The notes below the pieces were generated by a model. That model did no database searches and had not been told where the DNA came from. It worked only from the letters and a program-made list of their open reading frames with translations. DNA of 64,000 nucleotides from NCBI RefSeq assembly GCF_900176005.1, contig NZ_LT838272.1, positions 2,127,587 through 2,191,586 of the forward strand. Direction: 5' to 3'. Source of the stretch: Thermanaeromonas toyohensis ToBE. Lineage in GTDB: Bacteria; Bacillota; DSM-521; Neomoorellales; Neomoorellaceae. The translations under genes and the position numbers were made by a program. The first letter of the stretch is position 1; each line of letters opens with the position of its first letter. Shown here one piece after another: positions 46,851 to 55,084 of the stretch.

Positions 46851-47369
46851 TTAAGCCCCCTTGCTTAATGTGGAAGAACCCAGCATCTGTTGGATTTTTT
46901 GAAGGCCTGTAGAGGTTATGCGCCATCTTTTACCTTCCTGGGCTACCCAGCCTTGTCTTTTAGCCCTCTGTAGGTAGGTAGTCATGCTGTTCAGCACTAC
47001 GTCCTTCTCTCTAAGCTCCTCCCGCAAAAGCCGCCGGATTTCCTCGTTGCTTGGCGGGTTTTTCTGGCAATAATCAGCATAATAAATCACCAGGGTAACT
47101 AGTTCCTTATTATTAGCCACATTAGCTTGAGCTCGTAGCTCAGGTAAGGTTAGCAACGGTTCTGCTTGCTCAACAGGCACAGCAGTAGGAGCAGAAGTAG
47201 GGGTAGCAGGTGTATCTTCTTCTACAGGTTTCCATTCACATATCCCGCTCATCAAGCAGCCTTCTAAAAACTTTTTCAGTGTGTCACCCAGTACCTCCTT
47301 TAGAAAAGCTTGTTCAACTTTAAGATCCACTCGTACGCCTTTGGCCATAAACCTAAAATATCCCCTCAT
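46851..47369 (-). CDS. unidentified protein with C-terminal winged-helix-like segment
   Basis: 172 residues. The N-terminal third (RVDLKVEQAFLKEVLGDTLKKFLEGC) is helical; a Pro/Thr-rich linker near 55-75 follows; the last 60 residues (VVLNSMTTYLQRAKRQGWVAQEGKRWRITSTGLQKIQQML) look like a winged helix. Start at 47369 chosen because GGGAGG lies 8 nt upstream; an ATG at 47387 lies before it. First gene of the recA operon and a candidate DNA-binding regulator. Confidence 0.65.
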   Translation of the reverse strand: MRGYFRFMAKGVRVDLKVEQAFLKEVLGDTLKKFLEGCLMSGICEWKPVEEDTPATPTSAPTAVPVEQAEPLLTLPELRAQANVANNKELVTLVIYYADYCQKNPPSNEEIRRLLREELREKDVVLNSMTTYLQRAKRQGWVAQEGKRWRITSTGLQKIQQMLGSSTLSKGA

Positions 47370-47406
47370 AGGAAGTACCTCCCTCATACGGTAAATCCTG
47401 CTATAT

Positions 47407-47435
47407 ACTATAACACAACTGTCAGTTTAAAGCAA
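47407..47435 (-). promoter_or_regulatory. promoter of the recA operon
   Basis: On the minus strand TTGCTT (47435-47430), a 17-bp spacer and TATAGT (47412-47407), ending 38 nt upstream of the first start codon. Confidence 0.65.
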
Positions 47436-47514
47436 TAGAGGATACAAAAAATTCTCTCGAACATTTTAAGCAAGGCACCAGCGGAACATAAAGTTCTGTA
47501 AGCCTAACTACATA

Positions 47515-47535
47515 GTGTTCACCCTTAGTGAACAC
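47515..47535. promoter_or_regulatory. palindromic operator-like site 1
   Basis: GTGTTCAC-CCTTA-GTGAACAC, perfect 8-bp arms around a 5-nt centre, in the gap upstream of the recA operon promoter. A second, imperfect copy lies at 47658. Confidence 0.55.
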
Positions 47536-47657
47536 GAGCATTGAGGGTATTGTAGGTGTAGATGCTTAGTCGATGTCCTACTGTGTAGGGTTTCTGCCTG
47601 TACTGTGAATTTGACTTAATTTTGGTATATAGGGTACTAGGGTATAGTACACATTCA

Positions 47658-47678
47658 GCGTTCACTTATGGTGTACAT
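47658..47678. promoter_or_regulatory. palindromic operator-like site 2
   Basis: GCGTTCAC-TTATG-GTGTACAT, the same layout and spacing as the site at 47515 with three mismatches. The left halves share GTTCAC, the right halves GTG-ACA. Confidence 0.45.
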
Positions 47679-47770
47679 AGTAAAGACCTTTCCCACTTCA
47701 CCAGTGATATTAATGTATTCGCGGGCAAAAACTATGGAATGGCTTCAAGGTAAGCGGGGGTTTATCCGTT

Positions 47771-47804
47771 AAAAAAGCCCTCCTTAGCTAAACTAGGAGG
47801 GCTT
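47771..47804 (-). terminator. terminator of the second ComK-like gene
   Basis: Stem AGCCCTCCT / AGGAGGGCT extended by TAG/CTA, followed on the minus strand by TTTTTT; a standard intrinsic terminator 47 nt after the stop codon at 47851. Confidence 0.8.
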
Positions 47805-47850
47805 ACCTTTTGGAGGTTAGGTTTTTTGATTTCTGTCTTTAAAGGTTTGT

Positions 47851-48369
47851 TTAAGGTATCTCTTCCTGGCCTAAAAGCTGGGCATAAAGTTTTTGGCTAC
47901 GTTGGGTTACCTTATCTGCCTCAGCCAAGCGCATAAGAAGGCTTAAAGGATTTAGCAAACAGAATAGCCTCTGACCCCCAGCAAGCCATAGACAAGTGCG
48001 GAACTCTCCTTCTTCTACTTTCTCCCAAGAGAGGATCTTCTGCCTTACTACATAACCTGTCCCGCCAGCATCCTTAAAAGGTGGGCGCCTTACCGGGATA
48101 GGAACTAGGGTAAAGTTAGGGCCTAATACAAGGGGTAAGGCGTGGCGCCTAGCTTCAGTTGCCCAAGCCGCTAACTCCTGCTTAATATTTACCCCTAGAT
48201 AACAAGCAATGTACTGGATAACAGTCTTTAGCCTATTTTGGGCTAGATACTTTTTCCCACTGGAAAACCATAGCTCAGTGTAATTTCCCCCATCTTCCAG
48301 GTGATGAATGGGAATTAGGCAATTAAGATGGGCTAGTTCTTGTTCTTTAAGCCAGGGATAAAACCGCAT
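47851..48369 (-). CDS. ComK-like protein (tentative), second copy
   Basis: 172 residues, similar along its whole length to the protein at 46258-46848 (GNYTELWFSSGKKYLAQNRLKTV, LPLVLGPNFTLVPIPVRRP, GTGYVVRQKI, GGQRLFCLLNPLSLLMRLAEA). The same weak resemblance to ComK applies. It forms its own unit: AAAGGAGG before the ATG, terminator after the stop, and a perfect palindrome TTGTTATAACAA about 40 nt upstream. Confidence 0.6.
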   Translation of the reverse strand: MRFYPWLKEQELAHLNCLIPIHHLEDGGNYTELWFSSGKKYLAQNRLKTVIQYIACYLGVNIKQELAAWATEARRHALPLVLGPNFTLVPIPVRRPPFKDAGGTGYVVRQKILSWEKVEEGEFRTCLWLAGGQRLFCLLNPLSLLMRLAEADKVTQRSQKLYAQLLGQEEIP

Positions 48370-48604
48370 TTTAGTGCCTCCTTTTTTATAACGTCAATTA
48401 AGGATTTTTGTTATAACAATTATTTTCCAGGTAGCCCCTAAAAGACAAATAAAGGTAGGTATGTTTTTACCTACATTATTTTTAAAATCCTGGATACTTT
48501 CGGTTAACCCTTCTACGGAAAATGTAATATTTCGCCTTTATCTTACCTGTCCCATGTAAAAAGGCTATTCTTATTTAAAAAGGGGAGGAAAAAGGAATAA
48601 AGCC
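48370..48604. other. divergent gap between the ComK-like gene and nadE promoter
   Basis: A+T-rich. It holds the palindrome TTGTTATAACAA at 48408-48419, which lies in the probable promoter region of the minus-strand gene. No gene seen. Confidence 0.5.
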
Positions 48605-48633
48605 TTGAGGTAAAAGGATAAGCGGGGTATAAT
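48605..48633 (+). promoter_or_regulatory. promoter of the nadE-mqn operon
   Basis: TTGAGG (48605-48610), 17-bp spacer, TATAAT (48628-48633): a near-consensus sigma-A promoter. Transcription would begin near 48640. Confidence 0.8.
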
Positions 48634-48648
48634 AAAAAAGGGCGAAGG

Positions 48649-48688
48649 AGCCCGGGGTTAAAACCTGCGGGCTTTTTCTTTTATTTAA
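48649..48688 (+). terminator. leader terminator / attenuator before nadE
   Basis: AGCCCG, an inner GGTT/AACC pair and CGGGCT form a strong stem, followed by TTTTTCTTTT. It lies only about 15 nt after the predicted transcription start and about 35 nt before the nadE start, so it would stop most transcripts unless prevented. Confidence 0.7.
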
Positions 48689-48723
48689 GGATAGAGGCTT
48701 TATATCAAAAGGGGGCCTATTTT

Positions 48724-49446
48724 ATGGAAGAATTAGCCCAAAAACTTGTTTCCTGGATCCAGGAGAAAGTAAAGGAAGGCGGGTGCCGGGGTGTGGTATT
48801 TGGTTTAAGCGGAGGGGTGGATTCTGCTACGGTAGCAGCCCTCTGCCATCGCGCCTTTCCTAAAGCTTGCTTGGGGCTTATCATGCCCTGTCATAGCCAT
48901 CCCCGTGATGCGGAGGATGCCCGCCGGGTAGCGGAAATTTTCTCTATCCCCGTTAAAACTGTGCTCTTAGATCCGGTGTACGATACCCTGGTGGAAGCCT
49001 TGACTGGCCATCCCTATGATCCGGAGAAGCGCTCCCTGGCCCTGGCCAATTTGAAGCCGCGCTTACGCATGACTGTTCTTTATTATTGGGCCAACGAGCT
49101 TAATTATCTGGTGGTAGGCACTGGTAACCGGAGCGAGCTAGCTGTCGGTTATTTTACTAAATATGGCGACGGAGGTGTAGATATTTTACCTTTAGGCAAC
49201 CTCGTTAAAACTCAGGTTAGGGAGCTAGCGAGTTATCTCGGGGTGCCTAAAGAGATCATCAACAAACCTCCCAGCGCTGGTCTATGGGAGGGCCAGACGG
49301 ATGAAGGGGAGATGGGGTTAACTTATGCTGAGCTTGATCACTACCTTTTAACAGGAGAGGCTCCTCCTAAAGTAGCTGAGCGGATTAAGGCCTTGGCCAC
49401 GGGAAGCGAACATAAAAGGCGCCTACCGGCTATACCACCTTTTTAA
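48724..49446 (+). CDS. nadE: NH3-dependent NAD+ synthetase
   Basis: 240 residues, the glutaminase-free form. PP-loop ATP site VFGLSGGVDSATVAALC near residue 25, then NYLVVGTGNRSELAVGYFTKYGDGGVDILPLG and KPPSAGLWEGQTDEGEMGLTY. It adenylates nicotinic acid adenine dinucleotide and amidates it with ammonia. First gene of the plus-strand operon. Confidence 0.95.
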   Translation: MEELAQKLVSWIQEKVKEGGCRGVVFGLSGGVDSATVAALCHRAFPKACLGLIMPCHSHPRDAEDARRVAEIFSIPVKTVLLDPVYDTLVEALTGHPYDPEKRSLALANLKPRLRMTVLYYWANELNYLVVGTGNRSELAVGYFTKYGDGGVDILPLGNLVKTQVRELASYLGVPKEIINKPPSAGLWEGQTDEGEMGLTYAELDHYLLTGEAPPKVAERIKALATGSEHKRRLPAIPPF

Positions 49447-49512
49447 ATTTACTGTTCTTGACGCTAACGGAGTAAAGAGGTAGAGTAAGTAGAGAGAGAA
49501 AGGGGGATTTCT

Positions 49513-50376
49513 ATGCTTAAAGAACAGGAGATCCCCCAGGTACCTTTAGCCTTTATCGGGGGTTCGGGGACCTTTTCCCTAGACTTGCCGGAGGATCTGG
49601 GCTTGCCGGGGGTTGAAGTTTTAGGCCGGGAACTAGTCTATTCTACGCCCTTTGGCCCTAGCCCGCCTTTTAAACTTTTTTCCCTTCCTACTACTCCCCC
49701 GCGGCTGGTCCTGACTGTCAAAATGCACGGCCGGATGCCAGGGATCCCTTGGGGGGAAGCCTCCCGGCGGCTCTTCTGGGTCTTAAACAAGGCTGGAGTA
49801 AAGAAGGTGATCGCCGAAGGCGGTGTGGGGAGCATTAATCCTTTACTCGACCCCCTAGATATCGTAATCCCTACAGATTATATAGATTTTTCCTTAAGGC
49901 GCCACATAACTTTAAGCGAAGATTATCTTCTTATCATGCGGCAGCCCTTGTGCCCTTCCTTACGCTTTACACTTTTACGGGTAGCTAAAGAAATGCCCCT
50001 TAACCGCGTGTTCGGGCGGGGGGTCTATCTGGTTACCGAAGGGCGCCACTTTGAGAGCGAAGCGGAGATCCGTGTCTTTAGGCAGTGGGGGGCAGACATA
50101 GTCGGGCAAACCCTGTGCCCTGAGGTATACCTGGCCCGGGAGATAGGGGCCTGCTATGCAGGCATATATCTAGTGGTGAACTACGCTGAAGGGGTGGTAA
50201 AGCCCTGGGAGCATAAAGTTTTAAAAGATATTTTCTTTAAGCAAGCGGAGCCCTTCGCCCGGATTATTTTCCGGGCTTTAGCGGAAGCCCCTTTAGAGGA
50301 TACCTGCGAATGCCAAAACTTGCGTAAAGAGACTCTACTGCGGCCAGAAAACATAGGACGCGGCCGGCCAAAATAG
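49513..50376 (+). CDS. methylthioadenosine phosphorylase / PNP-family nucleoside phosphorylase
   Basis: 287 residues. Family landmarks: phosphate-binding FIGGSGTF near residue 16, MHGRMPGIPWGEASRRLFWVL, GGVGSINPLLDPLDIVIPTDYIDF, and TEGRHFESEAEIRVFRQWGADIVGQTLCPEVYLAREIGACYAGI. The usual GPRFET and MT-P motifs are altered, so substrate may differ from methylthioadenosine. Its place before three menaquinone genes hints at a nucleoside of the futalosine pathway or the 5'-deoxyadenosine made by MqnC. Confidence 0.82.
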   Translation: MLKEQEIPQVPLAFIGGSGTFSLDLPEDLGLPGVEVLGRELVYSTPFGPSPPFKLFSLPTTPPRLVLTVKMHGRMPGIPWGEASRRLFWVLNKAGVKKVIAEGGVGSINPLLDPLDIVIPTDYIDFSLRRHITLSEDYLLIMRQPLCPSLRFTLLRVAKEMPLNRVFGRGVYLVTEGRHFESEAEIRVFRQWGADIVGQTLCPEVYLAREIGACYAGIYLVVNYAEGVVKPWEHKVLKDIFFKQAEPFARIIFRALAEAPLEDTCECQNLRKETLLRPENIGRGRPK

Positions 50377-50407
50377 TTCTTTAAGTAAATTTAAGGGGAA
50401 AAGGAGA

Positions 50408-51505
50408 ATGCTTAAGGAAGCTGTTCTTAAGGGCCCCCTGGGGGATATAGCTGAAAAGGTGTTCCAGGGGGAAAGGCTAAGCAGGGAAGACGGGATACGC
50501 CTGATGGAGAGCAATGATCTCCTGGCCTTGGGTTTTTTGGCCGATTTTGTACGCCGGCGAAAGGTGGGTGATGAAGTCTATTTTATCAACAACGCCCACA
50601 TTAATTATACTAACATATGCCGGAATCTTTGCCGTTTCTGCGCCTTTGGCCGGCCCGCCGGGGCAGAAGGGGCTTATACGTTGACCTTAGAGGAGATCGC
50701 CCAAAAGGCCCGGCGTTACCGGGAGTATAATCCCACTGAGATCCATATTGTGGGCGGCCTTAATCCCGCCCTTCCTTTCAGTTACTACGAAGATATGCTG
50801 CGCACTATAAAGGAAATCCTGCCCAACGCCCATTTGCAGGCCTTCGATGCGGTGGAAATCGATTTTTTAAGTGAGATCTCGGGCTTTAGCGTGGAAGAAG
50901 TGCTGCTCCGGCTAAAAAAAGCAGGGTTAGGTTCCTTACCTGGAGGTGGGGCCGAGATCTTTAACCCGGCCATACGTAAAGAGATCTGCCCCCGCAAGAT
51001 TAGCGGGGAGCGCTGGCTTAAGGTGCACGCCACCGCCCATAAGTTAGGCCTGCGTTCCAATGCCACTATGCTGTATGGGCACATCGAAAGCCTTGCAGAC
51101 CGGGTGGATCACCTTCTAGCCTTGCGCAAACAGCAGGACGAGACGGGAGGGTTCATGGCCTTTATCCCCCTGCCCTTTCACCCTGCCAACACCCAATTAG
51201 CCCACCTACCCCCCACCACGGGATATGACGATTTAAAAACTTTAGCTGTCTCGCGGCTTCTTCTAGATAATTTTGATCATATCAAGGCCTTTTGGATAAT
51301 GCTTACCCCCAAGGTGGCCCAGATAGCCCTGCATTTCGGGGTAGATGATCTAGATGGGACAGTGCGAGAAGAGCACATCGCCCATGATGCTGGCGCCGAG
51401 ACCCCCCAGTACCACCCAGCGGAAGAATTCTTACGCCTTATCCGGGAGGCCGGCCGGATTCCAGTGGAACGGGATACTCTGTATAATGTTGTTCGGAGAT
51501 ACTAG
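50408..51505 (+). CDS. mqnE: aminofutalosine synthase
   Basis: 365 residues, radical-SAM enzyme with the cluster motif CRNLCRFC near residue 72, then FGRPAGAEGAYTLTLEE, HIVGGLNPALPFSYYEDML, LGSLPGGGAEIFNPAIRKEICP and the C-terminal AGRIPVERDTLYNVV. It joins SAM to 3-enolpyruvoyl-benzoate, the second step of the futalosine route to menaquinone. Upstream of mqnA and mqnC. Confidence 0.93.
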   Translation: MLKEAVLKGPLGDIAEKVFQGERLSREDGIRLMESNDLLALGFLADFVRRRKVGDEVYFINNAHINYTNICRNLCRFCAFGRPAGAEGAYTLTLEEIAQKARRYREYNPTEIHIVGGLNPALPFSYYEDMLRTIKEILPNAHLQAFDAVEIDFLSEISGFSVEEVLLRLKKAGLGSLPGGGAEIFNPAIRKEICPRKISGERWLKVHATAHKLGLRSNATMLYGHIESLADRVDHLLALRKQQDETGGFMAFIPLPFHPANTQLAHLPPTTGYDDLKTLAVSRLLLDNFDHIKAFWIMLTPKVAQIALHFGVDDLDGTVREEHIAHDAGAETPQYHPAEEFLRLIREAGRIPVERDTLYNVVRRY

Positions 51506-51541
51506 TAAAGTATGGCAAAGATAAGATAGATGGGATGAGCG

Positions 51542-52405
51542 ATGGGTAATGAAAAAGCAGAAGCTATTTTTCCCCGCATAGGCAGGGTGGCCTATTTAAA
51601 CTGCCTGCCTGTTTTTTATGCCCTGGAACAGGGGTGGATAAGTATCCCTGGCCACGTGGTAGCCGGGCATCCTGCGGAGTTGAACCGGGCCTTGGCGGAA
51701 GGAGAGCTGGAGATCACGGCGGTATCTTCCCTGGCTTATGCTTACCACTTTGAGCAATGCCTTATACTGCCTGATCTTTCCATCTCCTCCTTGGGCCAGG
51801 TTAAAAGCGTGGCTCTGCTCAGTAAATTGCCGGTAAAAGAGTTAGAAGGCAAATATATTTCCCTTACTCCTTATTCCTCCACTAGCGTGGCTCTGCTTTC
51901 TATTTTGCTTAAAAGTTTCTATGGTGTAAAGGCGCACTTTTTTACCCGGCCGGCAGGCGTCTCATTATGGTGGGCAAAGCCAGGCTGTAAAGAACCAGCA
52001 GCGGCTTTGGCCATAGGAGATGAAGCTCTGCTTTGGGTAAACAAAAGCCAAGGCCTGTTTGTTTATGATCTAGGGGAAGAGTGGCACAGGTTCACTGGCC
52101 AGCCTATGGTATTCGCCCTGTGGGTGGTAAAGAGAAGCTTTGCCCGGGAGTACCCTGAAAAGGTGGAAGTTATATGGCGGGGGTTGGTGGATTCTAAAAA
52201 ATGGGGGAAAGAGCATCTTAAGGAATTAGCCTTGCAAGCTTCCAGGCTCTCAGGGTTACCCTTCTCCCTTCTCCTTGAGTATTTCCATGTTTTACAGCAC
52301 GACCTTACCCCTAAGTATCTAGAAGGCTTAAGAACTTTTTACCAGTATGCTTATAGGGAAGGCTGGCTTCCCACCTTCCCCCAGATAGAGATCTGGCAGC
52401 CCTAG
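51542..52405 (+). CDS. mqnA: chorismate dehydratase
   Basis: 287 residues, periplasmic-binding-like fold: RIGRVAYLNCLPVFYAL at the N-terminus, GHPAELNRALAEGELEITAVSSLAYAY, then the AIGDEALLW block. It removes water from chorismate to give 3-enolpyruvoyl-benzoate, the first step of the futalosine pathway. Lies between the two radical-SAM genes. Confidence 0.93.
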   Translation: MGNEKAEAIFPRIGRVAYLNCLPVFYALEQGWISIPGHVVAGHPAELNRALAEGELEITAVSSLAYAYHFEQCLILPDLSISSLGQVKSVALLSKLPVKELEGKYISLTPYSSTSVALLSILLKSFYGVKAHFFTRPAGVSLWWAKPGCKEPAAALAIGDEALLWVNKSQGLFVYDLGEEWHRFTGQPMVFALWVVKRSFAREYPEKVEVIWRGLVDSKKWGKEHLKELALQASRLSGLPFSLLLEYFHVLQHDLTPKYLEGLRTFYQYAYREGWLPTFPQIEIWQP

Positions 52406-52423
52406 GGGGTGAAGGAACTATAA

Positions 52424-53482
52424 ATGCAGGAGATTATAGAAAAGGTCCTCGCTGGGGAAAGGATCACCTTTGAGGAAGGGCTTAAGCTCTGGGAAAGGGC
52501 CGATACCCTTCTTCTGGGGTATCTGGCGGATACGGTACGGCGACGCCTTCATCCGGAAGGCGTGGTTACCTTTGTAGTGGACCGGAACATAAATTACACG
52601 AACATTTGTATTTGCGGCTGTCGCTTTTGTGCCTTTTTTAGGCCCCCTGGCCACCCTGAAGGGTTTGTATTAACGAGGGAGGAAATTTATGAGAAGATCG
52701 AGGAAACCTTAAAAGCCGGGGGGACGCAAATATTAATGCAGGGGGGGCTTAACCCGAATTTAAGGCTTTCCTATTTTGAAGAGTTGTTCCGCGACATTAA
52801 GGCTCGCTATCCTATCACCCTGCACTCCCTTTCTCCTGTAGAGATAGACTTTCTTTCCCAGCAGGAAGGCTTATCCCTAGAAGAAGTGCTCCGCCGGCTA
52901 AAGGAAAGCGGGCTCGATTCTTTGCCTGGCGGGGGCGCTGAAATATTAGTGGATAGGGTGCGGGAAAACTTAAGCCCCCGTAAGACCCCTGCTTCCCGCT
53001 GGCTTGAGGTTATGCGGGTAGCCCACCGCTTAAAGATAAGATCTACAGCTACTATGATGTTCGGAAGTATAGAAACCCTCGAGGATCGCCTAAAGCACCT
53101 GGAAGCAATACGAAAGCTCCAGGATGAGACAGGGGGCTTTACCGCCTTCATACCCTGGAGTTACCAGCCAGGAAACACTAGTTTAGGAGGCCAGCCGGCC
53201 ACAGCTGTAGATTACCTGCGTACCTTAGCCATAAGCCGGATTTATCTCGATAACATTCCCCATATACAGGTTTCCTGGGTAACCCAGGGACCAAAAGTGG
53301 CCCAGATCGCCCTTTCCTTCGGCGCCGACGATTTCGGCTCCACCATGCTAGAAGAAAACGTGGTGAGGGCCGCCGGAGCTGTCCACCGCTGCTCTAAGGA
53401 AGAGATCATAAGGGTGATCAAAAGGGCCGGTTTTCTCCCCGCCCAGCGCGACAACCTATATAATATCCTACGGCACTTTTAA
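52424..53482 (+). CDS. mqnC: cyclic dehypoxanthine futalosine synthase
   Basis: 352 residues, radical SAM: CICGCRFC near residue 63 (CX3CX2C), FFRPPGHPEGFVLTREE, LMQGGLNPNLRLSYFEEL, LDSLPGGGAEILVDRVRE and AGFLPAQRDNLYNIL. It closes the carbocycle to cyclic DHFL. Homologous to MqnE two genes upstream. MqnB and MqnD are not in the window. Confidence 0.94.
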   Translation: MQEIIEKVLAGERITFEEGLKLWERADTLLLGYLADTVRRRLHPEGVVTFVVDRNINYTNICICGCRFCAFFRPPGHPEGFVLTREEIYEKIEETLKAGGTQILMQGGLNPNLRLSYFEELFRDIKARYPITLHSLSPVEIDFLSQQEGLSLEEVLRRLKESGLDSLPGGGAEILVDRVRENLSPRKTPASRWLEVMRVAHRLKIRSTATMMFGSIETLEDRLKHLEAIRKLQDETGGFTAFIPWSYQPGNTSLGGQPATAVDYLRTLAISRIYLDNIPHIQVSWVTQGPKVAQIALSFGADDFGSTMLEENVVRAAGAVHRCSKEEIIRVIKRAGFLPAQRDNLYNILRHF

Positions 53483-53499
53483 ACCTGCGCAAAACCCAC

Positions 53500-53530
53500 G
53501 CCGGCGCCCTTGCCGCCACTTTTTTATCCA
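53500..53530 (+). terminator. possible terminator of the mqn operon
   Basis: A short GGCG/CGCC stem followed by ACTTTTTTA, just after the mqnC stop. The stem is weak, but the genes converge here. Confidence 0.35.
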
Positions 53531-53808
53531 GCCCCCTGACCTTCTAGTTCTATCACTTCCTCAATATCTTTAAGTAAGCCCTGCTCTTTCCGGATCCTTA
53601 CCTTTTTTTCGAGCTTTACTACCCCCTTAAGAACCTCCAAAGCCTTCCCTTCTTCCTCCCTATCTACTTCTAGGACCAGGCCGCATAACGAGCTTATCTC
53701 CCGGGGCATGGGCAAAAGCCTCCCTTCTAATCCTGCGGCCTGTAGCACCCTTTCGGCCTTTAAGGCCTGGTGGGTGGAGGGAAAGGTAAAAAGGGTAAAC
53801 TCCTGCAT
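53524..53808 (-). CDS. DUF3343 protein, putative sulfur/selenium carrier
   Basis: 94 residues of DUF3343: FTLFTFPSTHQALKAERVLQAAGLEGRLLPMPREISSLCGLVLEV, with the conserved Cys in SSLCGL. The family is found next to cysteine desulfurases and is thought to carry sulfur or selenium. ATG at 53808 follows AAGGAGGTGA. It overlaps the desulfurase gene by 49 nt. Confidence 0.85.
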   Translation of the reverse strand: MQEFTLFTFPSTHQALKAERVLQAAGLEGRLLPMPREISSLCGLVLEVDREEEGKALEVLKGVVKLEKKVRIRKEQGLLKDIEEVIELEGQGAG

Positions 53809-54956
53809 TCGCCCCTCACCTCCTTGACCAGTTCCCTTAAACCGGCGAGGGCCTTCTCTATCTCCTCTTCGGTGTTGAAGAAACCGGGGCTTAAACGTAA
53901 AGTGCCTGTAGCTAGGGTGCCTATGGTCTGGTGGGCGAGAGGGGCGCAGTGCAGGCCAGAGCGGGTTATAATACCGTAACGTTCGGCCAGCCAAGCGCAG
54001 GCCTCCCCAGGGGAGATGCCTTCAATATTGAGGGAGACTACAGGGATCATGGAATCACTTTTACCGGGGCCGTAAAGGGTGAGGCCGGGTATCTCCTTTA
54101 GGCCCTCTAAAAGAAATTCTAAGAGCCTTAGGTTGTGGGCACGGATGCGCTCTAGCCCGGTCTTAAGGATAAATTTCACTCCTGCCCCCAAGGCTGCGAT
54201 ACCAGGAGCATTGGGGGTGCCGCTTTCAAACTTATCGGGCATTATCTCGGGCTGGGTAAAGGCTTCTGAGTGGCTACCCGTTCCTCCTTCTATAAGGGGA
54301 TAAAGTTTTTCCGGATGGCGGATATACAGGCCGCCCGTGCCCGGGGGTCCGAAAAGGGCTTTATGGCCGGTGAAGGCCAAAAAATCTATATGGGCTTCTT
54401 CCACGTCAATAGAAAGCTCCCCAGCGGTCTGGGCAGCATCCACTAGGAAGTATACACCATGGCGCCGGGCTATCTCCCCCACTTCAGCTATGGGTAGGAT
54501 AGCGCCCGTCACGTTGGAAGCGTGGGTTAAGCAGATAAGTTTGGTGCGGGGAGAGATAAGGGCTTCTACTTCCCGGGGATCTAAAGTTCCCTCCGGGGAA
54601 CACTGAGCTATGCTAACCTCCACCCCGGAGGCCCGGAGGGAGAAGAGGGGCCGCGCCACCGAATTATGCTCCATGCTGCTTATGATTACATGATCTCCGG
54701 GGTTAAGGAAGCCTTTAAGGGCTAAGTTTAAAGACATAGTGGCGCCAGAGGTGAAGATTATATGCTCTGGTTCCTGGATATTAAAGAGGGTAGCTAAAAG
54801 CTCCCGGGTTTCCACCAAGGTCTGGCCAGTCTCCAGGCTCCAGGAGCTATGGCCCCGGCCAGGGCTTCCTGCTAGATGGCGTAAGGTATAATCAGCGGCT
54901 CGATACACATCTTCGGGCTTGGGCCAGGAAGTGGCTGCATTGTTTAGATATATCAT
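53760..54956 (-). CDS. cysteine desulfurase family protein
   Basis: 398 residues, class V aminotransferase fold: MIYLNNAATSWPKPEDVY, the PLP lysine in FTGHKALFGPPGTGGLYI near 197, and the active-site Cys in RSGLHCAPLAHQTIGT near 335. It takes sulfur (or selenium) from cysteine and loads it on a carrier, probably the DUF3343 protein. A good promoter lies about 95 nt upstream. Confidence 0.92.
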   Translation of the reverse strand: MIYLNNAATSWPKPEDVYRAADYTLRHLAGSPGRGHSSWSLETGQTLVETRELLATLFNIQEPEHIIFTSGATMSLNLALKGFLNPGDHVIISSMEHNSVARPLFSLRASGVEVSIAQCSPEGTLDPREVEALISPRTKLICLTHASNVTGAILPIAEVGEIARRHGVYFLVDAAQTAGELSIDVEEAHIDFLAFTGHKALFGPPGTGGLYIRHPEKLYPLIEGGTGSHSEAFTQPEIMPDKFESGTPNAPGIAALGAGVKFILKTGLERIRAHNLRLLEFLLEGLKEIPGLTLYGPGKSDSMIPVVSLNIEGISPGEACAWLAERYGIITRSGLHCAPLAHQTIGTLATGTLRLSPGFFNTEEEIEKALAGLRELVKEVRGECRSLPFLPFPPPTRP

Positions 54957-55051
54957 GCTTTATGTAAGCCTTTCCCTCGCTGAGTTTTATTTTGCCCTAA
55001 AATTTGGCTTAAAATTTTATTTCTCCCCTCACTTTGAACTTACCTGCATGG

Positions 55052-55080
55052 ATTATATGACTTTTTGTTATTATATTCAA
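55052..55080 (-). promoter_or_regulatory. promoter of the cysteine desulfurase gene
   Basis: Minus strand TTGAAT (55080-55075), 17-bp spacer, TATAAT (55057-55052). It lies in the gap after cbiO, so desulfurase can be transcribed independently of the cbi operon. Confidence 0.8.
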
Positions 55081-55084
55081 CTGC

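Noticed and set aside
47450-47475. possible LexA box near the recA operon
   Set aside because: Only the right half GTTCG is present; the left half does not match CGAAC.
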